Assembly (NCBI GenBank): GCA_016713925.1
Contig: JADJOH010000002.1
Coordinates: 1,054,001-1,118,000 of the forward strand
Length of the DNA stretch: 64,000 bases
DNA from: Bacteroidota bacterium
GTDB taxonomy: Bacteria; Bacteroidota; Bacteroidia; AKYH767-A; OLB10
Direction: 5' to 3'
Positions 38,569 through 48,600 of the stretch are shown one piece after another. The position numbers were made by a program, and so were the translations under genes. Under the pieces are notes generated by a model. That model was not told the DNA's origin and searched no databases. It worked only from the letters and a program-made list of their open reading frames with translations. Positions within the stretch are counted from its first letter, which is position 1; every line of letters begins with the position of its first letter.

Positions 38569-39222
38569 TCAAACCAACTTCTGCTGAATAGCCAGCGCAA
38601 CGGCCTCGGTCATACTGGCTACATGCAGCTTTTCATAAATGCGCCGCATATGTGTCCGAACCGTTTCAAAAGTGATACCTAAGGCATCTGCAATCATCTT
38701 ATAACTCATTCCCTTTACCAGGCAACCAAGCACATCTTTTTCGCGGAGTGTTAATTTATAGTCCACTGCGGGTGTAGCTTCTTCCACCCGGCCGAATTGC
38801 TGAAGGAGTGACATTACTTTCCGCGCTACTGTTGGACTCATGGGTGAGCCGCCGTGATAAACATCAATAATAGCGTCAATGATTTGAGAAGGTAACGTAC
38901 TCTTTAAAATATAACCACTGGCGCCGGCACATACGGCTCTGAAAATTTTATCATCGTCGGCAAATGCAGTTTGCATTAAAATTTTAATGTCGGGAAAATA
39001 CAATTGCAATTGCTTCACCGCTTCAATGCCATCAATTCCGGGCATTTCAATATCCATTAAGATAACGTGTGGATTTGATTTTTCAATCTTCTCCTTCAAT
39101 TCGGAACAATCGGAAAAAACACCGGTCAATTCGAAAGTATAAATTCCTTCCAGCATGGCTGTAAAAGAAGTACGTATCTTCTTGTTATCATCAAAAAGTG
39201 CAATCCTTATTTTCTCCTTCAT
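38569..39222 (-). CDS. Response regulator, NarL/LuxR family
   Basis: 217 residues. Receiver domain at residues 5-120 with acidic pocket Asp11/Asp12, phosphoacceptor Asp57 (ILMDIEMPG), Thr85 and Lys107 (GYILKST). C-terminal LuxR-type helix-turn-helix at about 150-215 (LTLREKDVLGCLVKGMSYKM, ETVRTHMRRIYEKLHV). Length is normal for the family. It lies 38 bases downstream of the sensor kinase gene and is almost certainly its partner. The target genes are not shown by the sequence; the neighbouring cytolysin operon on the same strand is a possible but unproven candidate. Confidence 0.92.
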   Translation of the reverse strand: MKEKIRIALFDDNKKIRTSFTAMLEGIYTFELTGVFSDCSELKEKIEKSNPHVILMDIEMPGIDGIEAVKQLQLYFPDIKILMQTAFADDDKIFRAVCAGASGYILKSTLPSQIIDAIIDVYHGGSPMSPTVARKVMSLLQQFGRVEEATPAVDYKLTLREKDVLGCLVKGMSYKMIADALGITFETVRTHMRRIYEKLHVASMTEAVALAIQQKLV

Positions 39223-39260
39223 ATATTCAGTTCAAATGAAATCATAAAAACAATAAGTGC

Positions 39261-41258
39261 TTATCCCCAAAAATGGTGATGCCGATACCTGGCATCCCTC
39301 TTCTTTTTTCTCTGCTCGCTCGCAACAGCGTGTTGCTTTTCGCCGGATAAGTCACCAAATACCTCCCCTGAAAGAAATTCAATACATGTTCCCGAGCCGG
39401 GATTTGATGAAATGACCACCCATCCATTCATCTCATTAGCCCTATCCTTCATCGATTGCAGGCCATTCCCGTCAAAAACCCTGGTGGTATCAAATCCTCT
39501 TCCATTGTCTTTAATCAACAGCCGCAATTTATTGTTGATAATATCTAAACGAATTTCTACCTCGCCGGCATTGCTATGTTTCGAAATATTATTGATACAT
39601 TCTTTAAACAATAACAATATGTTCTTTCTGAAATCAATGGATAACGTCAAGCTGTTAAACTCCTTCTCAGAAATAAAATTAAATACTATTCCCTGAGCAG
39701 AAAAAACGGAAGCTGCATGTGCATGCATACGGTCCTGCAGATTATTCAGTTTATCATTTTTCGTATTGATCGCCCAAATGATCTCTTTCATATTTTCCAT
39801 GGTCTCTCTGCTATTTTGACCGACCTGACCGATCATATCATGGACCTTTTTGTACTCACCATCAGTAAGAGAGTTTTGCATGGCCTCACTGTACATACTT
39901 ATGCTGCTCAACGTAGAGCCCACTTCATCATGAAGATCACGGGCGATGTCGTCACGAATCGTATTCAATTTCAATTGCAGGTTCTGATTCTCCGTCATCC
40001 TGAAAATTAACTCCTGCTGTGAGATAATTTTTTCACGTGCATCCAACCTTGACTTAAAAGCAAGACCCGTTGTAAAACACAATAACTCCAAGACCACAGT
40101 AAGTTGAAAAATGCTGATGGGGTGTAAACTGATACCGGCAATATGTATCCCACCGGAATTATAGGCCAGAATACTCAAAAAGGATCCCAGCGTAATTAAT
40201 AAACTACCTACAATAGCAAAATTATACAAGACTTCTCTTCGTCTTAAAAAACGGTAAATGATGGCCAATGTTGCCAGCGTCATTAATCCTGAAAACACCA
40301 CATAAATATTCTCGCGGACAACATAATTCTCACTCCCTATACTGAAGAAGAATGAAAATAACGAGAAGCATAATATGATATATTCAACAATTATTACCTG
40401 CTTATTCAATCGGGGGTCTCTCTCCGGTAAATTAATAAACGATCTGGCAAATCTATAATAGATGAATGCAGAAAACCAGGATACCGCATGATCCAGATAA
40501 ATGAAAGATGGAGGAAACCGCTGATAAAACACTTCTGCTCTCATTAAAAACTCCCCTTTGCTCAAGAAGTAAAAACCAAGGAAGATGATGTAGGTGATAT
40601 AATATAAATACTCGATACGTCGAATAAAAAAAGACTGTGTGATGATAAATAGAAGCTGGAACAACAGTACAATAAAAAAAGCAAACTGAAACACTTTGTC
40701 ATACTCGCCGCCTGTATCATATAGAAGTGTTGCCTCAAGTCCCTTTTCGGGAGAAAAAACCTGAAATAGAAGAGGATTAAATCGAAGCAAATTGAACTTA
40801 GCCCGAAGCAAATACGTGTTCTCACCGGGTTGGACAACCAGTGGGATTATTTCTTCATATTCCGGACGGATTTTCTTTTCGGAATTCCCCTGTAAGATTC
40901 CTCCCTCATAAGCCGGCACCCAAACAGCAGTATCGCTATACCATAGATCGCTTCTCGTAAAGGCAGGTATGACCAGCAATAACTTTGTGGTACCTGTGTC
41001 TCTATTGTTTATAACAATTTTAAACCACGTTACCTTCTTGTCAGAGGGCTTCAAAGAAGATTTCTTGTTAATAAAGGGCTTCCATTCGCTATTTGCTACT
41101 GTTGTGATTTCAGAGACTGCAATTACATTTTCACCGGTGAAATAAAATACTTTCACTTCAGCACCGGGTGGATTATCTAAAATGAGTGAGTCTTCAGTAT
41201 GAGCCAATGCACTCATCTGTACAAAACACACAAGAAAAAAAAGTAATAAAATCTTCAT
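39261..41258 (-). CDS. Sensor histidine kinase with 7TMR-DISM input module
   Basis: 665 residues. Signal peptide (MKILLLFFLVCFVQMSALAH), then an extracellular jelly-roll 7TMR-DISM domain (about 25-180; TWFKIVINNRDTGTTKLLLV), seven membrane segments (about 190-400), a short coiled coil and a HisKA_3 helix with DLHDEVGSTLSSISM (phospho-His about 443). The HATPase domain has N box LLLFKECINNISKHS, G1 DNGRGFD and G2 GNGLQSMKDRA. DISM sensors usually detect carbohydrates or other small ligands outside the cell. The last 40 residues are basic and His-rich (KKKRDARYRHHHF) and lie beyond the kinase fold, perhaps a read-on extension. Partner regulator follows at 39222. Confidence 0.92.
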   Translation of the reverse strand: MKILLLFFLVCFVQMSALAHTEDSLILDNPPGAEVKVFYFTGENVIAVSEITTVANSEWKPFINKKSSLKPSDKKVTWFKIVINNRDTGTTKLLLVIPAFTRSDLWYSDTAVWVPAYEGGILQGNSEKKIRPEYEEIIPLVVQPGENTYLLRAKFNLLRFNPLLFQVFSPEKGLEATLLYDTGGEYDKVFQFAFFIVLLFQLLFIITQSFFIRRIEYLYYITYIIFLGFYFLSKGEFLMRAEVFYQRFPPSFIYLDHAVSWFSAFIYYRFARSFINLPERDPRLNKQVIIVEYIILCFSLFSFFFSIGSENYVVRENIYVVFSGLMTLATLAIIYRFLRRREVLYNFAIVGSLLITLGSFLSILAYNSGGIHIAGISLHPISIFQLTVVLELLCFTTGLAFKSRLDAREKIISQQELIFRMTENQNLQLKLNTIRDDIARDLHDEVGSTLSSISMYSEAMQNSLTDGEYKKVHDMIGQVGQNSRETMENMKEIIWAINTKNDKLNNLQDRMHAHAASVFSAQGIVFNFISEKEFNSLTLSIDFRKNILLLFKECINNISKHSNAGEVEIRLDIINNKLRLLIKDNGRGFDTTRVFDGNGLQSMKDRANEMNGWVVISSNPGSGTCIEFLSGEVFGDLSGEKQHAVASEQRKKKRDARYRHHHFWG

Positions 41259-41406
41259 AAAGTCAACAGTCTGTGATTAAGCTAATCTTAACTTATCAAC
41301 GATGTCATGACGTTAAAAATATGAACTTAAAAGATCATTTCCAAATGCTACTATAAGAGGTAATACCGGATATGAAATAAAGAAATAAATATACGATAAG
41401 CAAAAA

Positions 41407-42015
41407 CTAATTCTCAATACACCCAAATTGATACCCACCTTCACTGTAGAATCGCAGCACTTTCGGCAACACTTCCAGCAGCCTTGGCGCAGCTTTCACG
41501 CTGTCGTGGAAAACGATAATAGAACCATTTTTCGCATTGTCCAATACATTTTTCTCCACCTGGGCTGCTGATACCTTTTCGTCAAAATCACCGGTAATCA
41601 CATCCCACATGATGATGCGGTATTTCTTTCGCAACGCAAAGAGGGTGCGTGGTGTCAGTTTACCGTATGGAGGGCGAAAGAGGTCAGAGGAAATTACACG
41701 ACCTGCCTCCTCCACATCTCTGATGAAATGATTTGCTGAAATCTTCCAGCTATTGGGATGGGTATTGGAATGGTTCCCTACCCTATGCCCTTCTGTCAGG
41801 ATGCGTTTGTAGAGATCGGGGTGTTTCCGGACATTTTCACCGATGCAAAAAAATGTGGCTTTGGCATTGTACTCCTTCAGCAAATCCAGTACCTTATTAG
41901 TTATTTCGGGCTGCGGACCATCGTCAAAAGTGAGATAAAGCACTTTTTCCTTCCGTGACATTTGCCAGGTGACACCGGGATAGGCGAGGCGGAGGAAGAA
42001 GGGCGGGGAAACCAT
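41407..42015 (-). CDS. Polysaccharide deacetylase, NodB homology (CE4)
   Basis: 202 residues, nearly the bare catalytic domain. The five CE4 motifs are present: TFDDGP (Asp31 base, Asp32 metal), NHSNTHP (His82, His86 metal ligands), RPPYGKLTP (114-122), MWDVITGDF (137-144) and IIVFHDS (His170). It should remove N-acetyl or O-acetyl groups from peptidoglycan or another glycan using a bound divalent metal. A short hydrophobic start (SPPFFLRLAYPGV) is not a clear signal peptide. The inverted-array element at 42020-42258 begins five bases before the ATG, so it lies where a promoter or leader would be expected. Confidence 0.92.
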   Translation of the reverse strand: MVSPPFFLRLAYPGVTWQMSRKEKVLYLTFDDGPQPEITNKVLDLLKEYNAKATFFCIGENVRKHPDLYKRILTEGHRVGNHSNTHPNSWKISANHFIRDVEEAGRVISSDLFRPPYGKLTPRTLFALRKKYRIIMWDVITGDFDEKVSAAQVEKNVLDNAKNGSIIVFHDSVKAAPRLLEVLPKVLRFYSEGGYQFGCIEN

Positions 42016-42019
42016 GTTT

Positions 42020-42258
42020 TAATTCAGAATGCAGAATTCAGAATTCAGAATTAATTGTTAAGTATGTAGTTTTAAGGATTCAAAACATGGGAGGGGTTCA
42101 AAATTTTGAATTCCTCCACCCTTGTTTTGAATTTGCCGATCCTCCATTGCGATGAAATTTTGAGCCCTCCTGGCAGGTACTGAATATTACACCGATTCAA
42201 TTCTCTACCCAGGGGGGGAGGGGGGAATTCTGAATTCTGAATTCTGCATTCTGAATTC
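42020..42258. mobile_element. MITE-like element with 32-33-bp inverted heptamer arrays
   Basis: The left arm (42020-42052) and right arm (42226-42258) each hold four AATTCAG-type heptamers plus AATTA and are reverse complements over 32 of 33 bases. Both carry the same odd unit (GCAGAATT / AATTCTGC) at the mirror position. The interior is a second inverted repeat (ATTCAAAACATGGGAGG against CCTCCACCCTTGTTTTGAAT). No ORF of its own. RNA from either strand would fold into one long hairpin. Its arms match those around the four-helix-bundle gene at 63173-63635. Confidence 0.7.
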
Positions 42259-42260
42259 AG

Positions 42261-42284
42261 AACCTGCCTGCCGGCAGGCAGGTT
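42261..42284. repeat. Perfect 24-bp palindrome overlapping a stop codon
   Basis: A perfect palindrome with half-site AACCTGCCTGCC, next to the right arm of the heptamer element. Its final TT supplies two bases of the TAA stop (42283-42285) of the DUF2723 gene. A one-mismatch relative lies at 63104-63127, also beside heptamer sequence. Read through, this palindrome encodes the LPAGRQ-type peptide met in spurious ORFs of such genomes. Confidence 0.85.
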
Positions 42285-45200
42285 ATTTCGTGTACCGCTC
42301 TTCCAGCTTCTTAAACCTTGGCTCCAGTTGCTTGACAATATCTTCCTGATTGTTGGCTTTGGCAATACGAATCAGTTCACCAAAGATGGCCATGGCCTGA
42401 TTCATTTCACGGTCCACATACTTCAGATATTCTGTTCCTTTGAGGGAGAAATAATAGTTCAGCTCGTTTTCGTAAATGTCGGCCATACGCACCGTTATAG
42501 AGCGCGCCATATCCATAGCATGCTTCTTACGGGCTTCGGGCAGTTCAATGGTGTTGCTGGTCATCATTCCGGAAGGATCAATAACCGGCGCCTGAAGACC
42601 TTTTGCGGCGTTGTAATAAATTTCCAGCGGGCGAAGCATCATCACATTATACGGAACCGTCTTATCCGGAATCTCCTGGTTCATCTTGTCAAGAACCGCC
42701 AGCGTTGAATCGAGCTTTCCTTCGGCATATAAACCTTCTGCAAGACGAGAGAAATTATTCCTGAAATTCATGGTCATGTTCAGATTGTTCTGATCCAGAT
42801 ACACCTCTTCACGACTCATATTTCCCCACAGGAATTTATTCATCATGTTATCGTACATCTGCTTCACTCCCACTCTTCCGGTTTGTCCGGAAGCGTCAGG
42901 ATTCGTACGGATTGGCACAAAGCGATACGCTAATCCTTCGAGCTGGAAATAAGGTTCCAGATTCAGGTAGCTATCTCCACCCACTGTTACGGCGAAGTAG
43001 ATGGGTCGTGTCCAGTCGTTGTTGGCGATCAGATCCAGAATCATCAGATCCGCCTTCATCAGATAGCTGCGATCTACATCCCAGAAGATGGTATCCACGA
43101 TCTTATCTGCATCTTCCGGCTTCACCACACCATTCTTCAACACCGCTTCCTTGTCTACTTTAATGAAGAACTTTTTCGTTGGAAAATAATTTAATTCCGA
43201 ACCGCCCTGAGTCCTGACTTTTGCATCAGGGTTTTCACTGGAAATGAAGTTCATCACATCTTTCACATTGGTATAACCCGGCACCGACCTGTCGTAGAAA
43301 GGAACGTAATCACGAGTGCCCTGCACATACTTATCATGAGTCAGACTAAAAGGAACCGCATCACTCTGATACGCCTTGCGTTTCATCTGGTCAATGTACC
43401 AGTCGGTATTCAAAAGACTTAAATTGACGACACGCACATCTGTCCGCACGTTCTCCACATCCTGTGCATACCATAGCGGGAAGGTATCATTATCTCCATT
43501 GGTAAAAATGATGGCATTAGGGGCGGTGCTCTGCAGGTAATTCCAGGCGATATCACGAGAGGTCAATCGATGTGAGCGATCATGGTCATCCCACCCTTCT
43601 TTCGCCATAATACCCGGAACAGCTACCAGACATGCCACAGATGTTAAAGCCCCTGCTACGGCGTAGGGAACTTTTTTCTGCTTCAGTTTTTCAGCTATGG
43701 CAGCCACACCCAGACCAATCCAAATGGCAAACGTATAGAAAGAGGCAGCATAAGCATAATCCCTTTCGCGGGGCTGATAGGGATATTGGTTCAGGTATAA
43801 AACAATAGCAAGTCCGGTGAAGAAGAAGAGCAACATCACGGTCCAGGCATCGTGCTTATCGCGTCGATAATGCCAGATCATCCCGACAATACCTAAAATC
43901 AATGGAAGGAAATAAAAAGTATTTCTTGCTTTATTGTCCTTCATTCCATTGGCCAGCTGATCCTGCGGACCGAGTCTCATTTCATCTATCCCCTTAATTC
44001 CGCTGATCCAGTTTCCTTTTAAAATACCACCGTGACCCTGAATATCATTCTGACGTCCGGCAAAATTCCACATGAAATATCTCCAGTACATATGGATCAC
44101 CTGATAATTCCAGAAGAACTTTAAGTTTTGCGCAAAAGTGGGTTTTTGATCCCCTTTGATGCCGGCCCATTCTTTATAGGCACCGATATGACTTTCCTGA
44201 GCACTGTACATTCTCGGAAAAATCGTGCTGTACGCAGGGTCATAGATCGGGCTTACTTTACGTGTGGTCTCGATGTACTTATCTTCTCCCTTGGTATACT
44301 GCATCGCACCTTCTTCCAGATCGGTTTGACGGGCATTGTAGTACTGACCATAAAACAGGGGACGATCACCGTACTGTTCACGGTTGATATATCCCAACAG
44401 GTTGAAAGCATGCTCCGGATCATTTTCATCCATGGGTGGATTGGCATTAGAGCGAATCACGATCATGGCATACGATGAATAGCCGAGCAGAATAAATACC
44501 ATGCAGAGTAAGGAGAGATTCCACAAAGGCATATTTCGCTTGTGGGTATAGTTCAATCCGTAAACGATACCACCGATTATCAGCAGGAAGAAGAAAATAA
44601 ATCCGGACCAGAAAGGCAATCCGAAACCATTCACAAACATCAGTTCAAACTTAGAAGCCAGTTTCACGAAACCGGAAATAATTCCATACTGAACGATACC
44701 CAGAATAGCAACACCGGCGACAGCAGTTTTTATCACACCCATCGTACTCGGCTTGTTCTTGCGGAAATAATAAATGAAAGCCAAGGCAGGAATGGTCAAC
44801 AAGTTCAATAAGTGAATTCCGATGGAGAGACCCATCAGGTAAGCAATCAGAATAATCCATCTGTTGCCATGCTTTTCCTCTGCTACTGCTTCCCATTTAA
44901 ACATCGCCCAAAAAACGATAGCGGTAAAGAATGATGATGTCGCATAAACCTCTCCTTCTACTGCTGAAAACCAGAAAGAATCGCTGAAGGTATAGGCCAG
45001 TGCTCCCACAAAACCGGCACCCATGATGGCGATAATGCTCCCTGCATCCGACGCTTCAGAAGGAGCTACAATTTTCTTTGTAAGAATGGTGATGGTCCAG
45101 AATAGAAATAAAATCGTTCCGGCGCTCATCAGGGCACTCATAATATTAATCATCACCGACACCTTCGTGAGATCATCTCCGGCAAAAAGGCTCATGATTC

Positions 45201-45384
45201 GACCCATCATCATAAACAAGGGCGCTCCGGGAGGGTGACCTACCTGCAATTTAAAGGAGGAAGCGATAAACTCGCCGCAATCCCAGAAGCTTCCTGTTGG
45301 CTCTATGGTACTGATGTACACGAAGGCCGAAATGGCAAAAATAATCCAGCCACATAAATTATTGATAAACCGATAGTTCTGCAT
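42283..45384 (-). CDS. DUF2723 membrane protein, probable GT117-type glycosyltransferase
   Basis: 1033 residues from ATG 45384 (MQNYRFINN); an in-frame TTG at 45399 is less likely. The N-terminal half is a multi-pass membrane region opening with the hallmark STIEPTGSFWDCGEFIASSF and KLQVGHPPGAPLFMMMGR of DUF2723, a Bacteroidota family related to C-type, lipid-sugar-dependent glycosyltransferases (WDCGE holds the likely catalytic acid). About twelve membrane helices run to residue 600. The C-terminal part (about 620-1033) is soluble and helical, with NAIIFTNGDNDTFPLWYAQD and TPR-like packing. It probably transfers a sugar to exported proteins or lipids, which fits a genome rich in secreted proteins. 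Its 3' end runs into the palindrome at 42261-42284. Confidence 0.85.
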   Translation of the reverse strand: MQNYRFINNLCGWIIFAISAFVYISTIEPTGSFWDCGEFIASSFKLQVGHPPGAPLFMMMGRIMSLFAGDDLTKVSVMINIMSALMSAGTILFLFWTITILTKKIVAPSEASDAGSIIAIMGAGFVGALAYTFSDSFWFSAVEGEVYATSSFFTAIVFWAMFKWEAVAEEKHGNRWIILIAYLMGLSIGIHLLNLLTIPALAFIYYFRKNKPSTMGVIKTAVAGVAILGIVQYGIISGFVKLASKFELMFVNGFGLPFWSGFIFFFLLIIGGIVYGLNYTHKRNMPLWNLSLLCMVFILLGYSSYAMIVIRSNANPPMDENDPEHAFNLLGYINREQYGDRPLFYGQYYNARQTDLEEGAMQYTKGEDKYIETTRKVSPIYDPAYSTIFPRMYSAQESHIGAYKEWAGIKGDQKPTFAQNLKFFWNYQVIHMYWRYFMWNFAGRQNDIQGHGGILKGNWISGIKGIDEMRLGPQDQLANGMKDNKARNTFYFLPLILGIVGMIWHYRRDKHDAWTVMLLFFFTGLAIVLYLNQYPYQPRERDYAYAASFYTFAIWIGLGVAAIAEKLKQKKVPYAVAGALTSVACLVAVPGIMAKEGWDDHDRSHRLTSRDIAWNYLQSTAPNAIIFTNGDNDTFPLWYAQDVENVRTDVRVVNLSLLNTDWYIDQMKRKAYQSDAVPFSLTHDKYVQGTRDYVPFYDRSVPGYTNVKDVMNFISSENPDAKVRTQGGSELNYFPTKKFFIKVDKEAVLKNGVVKPEDADKIVDTIFWDVDRSYLMKADLMILDLIANNDWTRPIYFAVTVGGDSYLNLEPYFQLEGLAYRFVPIRTNPDASGQTGRVGVKQMYDNMMNKFLWGNMSREEVYLDQNNLNMTMNFRNNFSRLAEGLYAEGKLDSTLAVLDKMNQEIPDKTVPYNVMMLRPLEIYYNAAKGLQAPVIDPSGMMTSNTIELPEARKKHAMDMARSITVRMADIYENELNYYFSLKGTEYLKYVDREMNQAMAIFGELIRIAKANNQEDIVKQLEPRFKKLEERYTK

Positions 45385-45686
45385 ATTATGAATTAACAAT
45401 CCGGCGAAGTTAGAAAATTAACAGATTAGCCCCATTTTCAGGTATTATTTAAACGAAATTTTAACAATAATGCACGTCTGACAGGTATAAAAGTGTTAAC
45501 CGGAAAGGCGCTTATTGTTATTTTTAAAAGGAAGGGTCTACTTTCCTCCATCCTTAACCTCATTTTTGAAGGGACTTTCAACTTTAGATTACACTACTTG
45601 ACGGTCATGGCGCAGTAAAAGACTTTATGTAAAATTAATCATTCATTAATAGTGTATTTCAGCCTTAACCCGTACCTTTGCAAGCT
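45385..45686. other. Divergent intergenic region
   Basis: About 300 bases between the divergent DUF2723 and T9SS genes. The only strong signal is the TACCTTTG at 45673-45680 facing right. A one-mismatch TAACTTCG on the minus strand at 45404-45411 could serve the DUF2723 gene. No ORF or repeat was seen. Confidence 0.5.
45673..45680 (+). promoter_or_regulatory. TAnnTTTG promoter element giving a leaderless start
   Basis: TACCTTTG is an exact match to the Bacteroidota -7 element and ends six bases before the ATG at 45687. Transcription would begin at or within a few bases of the start codon, so the mRNA would be leaderless or nearly so. No good -33 TTG is present at the usual distance (GTG only), which lowers confidence. 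Confidence 0.45.
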
Positions 45687-48600
45687 ATGTTAAAATGGAA
45701 TAAGTATGTCCTTTTGATTTTTGCCCTGCTCCTGACGGGTTTAAAGGTTTCAGGGCAGAGTAATCCGGCGCCTTTTAATTTAGGAGGAGGGAACTATTTA
45801 TTCAATAGTTGGTCTAGTTCAAGTGCGGCAGGTACCTATCCGGCCAACATGTTTTTACATACCTGTAGTGCTGACTCTAATCCATCATTGGGGGATCCTA
45901 CAACCGGAGATTATACAGGTGTATATAATTCCGGAACCGGCAATAGGTTTACCGGACTGGCGGCATCCGGATTAAGCATGTTTAATAAGACGAAGACTCC
46001 TTCATCAGTTGGAGCGGTGGTCATTGGATTAAATACAACGGGCCGGACCAATATTTTGGTAAGTTTTGAGTCGAGGACATGGGCAACCGGGAATGCTTAT
46101 AACCTTCGATTGCAATACCGGATTTCTACGGTTTCTCCCTGGTTAGATGTCCCCGGTCCGATTGAATATGTTTATACGGGAGTTTTTCCCAACACTCAAA
46201 CTATTTCTGTTAATCTATCTACCGCCACCGCCAATGCAGTGGATAACCGGGCAAACATGCAGTTGCGCTGGAAGTATTATTATGTAAGTGGTTTTTCTGC
46301 GAGCAGTAATACTATTGGACTTGACGAAATAAATATCTCCAGCATACCCAACTCGGGCAATAATATTGCAACCGGTGTCATTGTTGGTTCTCCATTTTGT
46401 GTTTCGCCTACAACGGGAAATACACTCACAGTTCCCTTTAATTATATTCCCGCTGCTAATTTTGTGCCCGGCACATGTACATTTACAGCAGAGTTGAGTA
46501 ATTCAGCGGGACAATTTACCACACCCACTATAATTGGCACTGTTGCATCCAATGGAACCGGGGCTCAAAGTATTGCAGCCACTTTACCACCGGGGCTGGG
46601 AACAGGAACATCTTACCGCATTCGTGTAGTGAGTGATGTACCAATTGTTGTTGGAAATGATAACGGAACAGATATTACAATTCGTCTTTCGCCATTTGAT
46701 GTTTCCATTCCTGCCGCCAATTGCCAGAACGGATCATCCATCATTTCCTGGTCTCTTCCACTCGGATGCTACAACGAAATTCTGGTAGTGGCTCAGCCGT
46801 TAGTCCCCATTGCCGGTTCTCCAACAGGTAACGGCAGTGCCTATACGCCCAACCCTGCCTATGGATTTGGGACTGCTTTTGGTACCGGGTTCGTCGTGTA
46901 TAAAGGAGCAGGAAGCAATGTCACGGTGACCGGACTCACCAACAACACCCTTTACTACTTTAAGATTTGGGTCCGATATGGGAATGAATGGAGTAGCGGG
47001 GAAGAAGTATTCTGTACACCGGGCGGCGGTACTTTGCTGAAAAGGGGAGATTTCATGGTATTGGGGGTTAATGCCAACAATACTGCATGTGGTCAACCCA
47101 CTGGTGCAGATGAAATTAGTTTTGTTTGTTTCCGTGATATTTCAACCGGAACAACAATTGACATAACAGACAATGGCTGGCAACGTGCTGTAGCCAACCG
47201 CTGGGGTAATACCGAAGGGACAGTCCGTATGACAAGATGGGGTGGAAACATTGCTGCCGGAACCGTAATTACTATTCGCTTTAATGGCATAGGCAGTGGA
47301 AGCAGTATTGCTCCGGATGGCGCATGGTCTTTTGTGAACCTAAACGGTGGAAATCAATTCAACCTTAATGACGGGGGTGATCAGTTTTTCTTCATGCAAG
47401 GTGGAAACTGGATTCCCGGGGCTGCTGCAGCACATGATGCACAATATACGGGGACTGTTCTTTTTGGCTTTAATACGAATACCGCCTGGATCAATTTTGG
47501 ACTTTCTACGCAGCAGAGTGGACCTTATCCTAGTTTAGATTGCTATACCATTACACCTACAACCGGTTCCGATTGGATTAAGTTCACCGGCTCGTACCCC
47601 GCCTCCCTGAATCCAAAGACGCAACGGAACTGGGTAGACAGTATCAACGATATCACCAAATGGGTGCGACATACTAGCTGTACGAATTACAATGCTGCGA
47701 ATCCACGCTATGTAACTACCGATGATACTTTAGTTATTATTGCCGGAGGATATACGCGTGGAAAATGGATAGGCTCCAAGAGTACCGACTGGTTCACCTG
47801 CGACAACTGGGAAGATTTTGTTATCCCGGACAGTACAACTAACGTTTGGGTACCTCCGACAGGAGTTACTTTCAACTGCCGTCTCAAATTAGATTCCACG
47901 CATTATTGCCGCGATATGACCATTGATGGCTACGAAGTGAATGGAGCTGATACCAATGTAAGGGTACTCCGCATTTTAGGAAACCTCACCATCAACGGCG
48001 GAGAACTTGACTTTAGTGATAACAATCCCAATACGAAGGATGGTGTAATCTATCTCAGAGGGAACTGGACCAATTTCAATGAAACCGCTTTCAGGGAAGG
48101 AAACAGCAAGGTGATACTGGAAGGATCATCACTCCAACCGGTGAACACTCCGGTGAGGGAAGTATTCTGGCAACTGGATGTGAACAATGCCGCAGGAATT
48201 AATGCAGGCACTACCATTCAAATACAAAACCAGTTGAATTTATTAAATGGTCTGGTCAACACCGGTTCCAACGAAGTATACGTCACACCCACTGCCACTA
48301 CGTCCCTCATTGGTTATGGATTAACCCGTTATATCAATGGTAACTTGCGGCGACAAATTGCTATAAGTGGCAACTACGATTTCCCTATAGGATATACCGG
48401 TGAATATGAATTGGCAAATCTGAATATTGCAAGCCAGGTAGGTATTTCAAATATCATCAGCAGTTTCAAAGCACCTTCGCCGGGAGCATTACCAAATCCT
48501 GCTTTATGTTTTATCAATGGCAGCCCGATAAACGGAATGCTCAACGCAGGAAACTGGACCCTTACGCCGAATGCTATTCCTTCTGCGATGAATCTCAGTT

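Noticed and set aside
42072..42365. Minus-strand ORF of 97 codons
   Set aside because: It is made of the hairpin element, the palindrome (LPAGRQ peptide) and antisense-frame DUF2723 sequence, so it is not a gene.
45384..45399. Upstream TTG start for the DUF2723 gene
   Set aside because: An ATG five codons further in gives the usual N-terminus of the family, and the extra residues show no conservation pattern.
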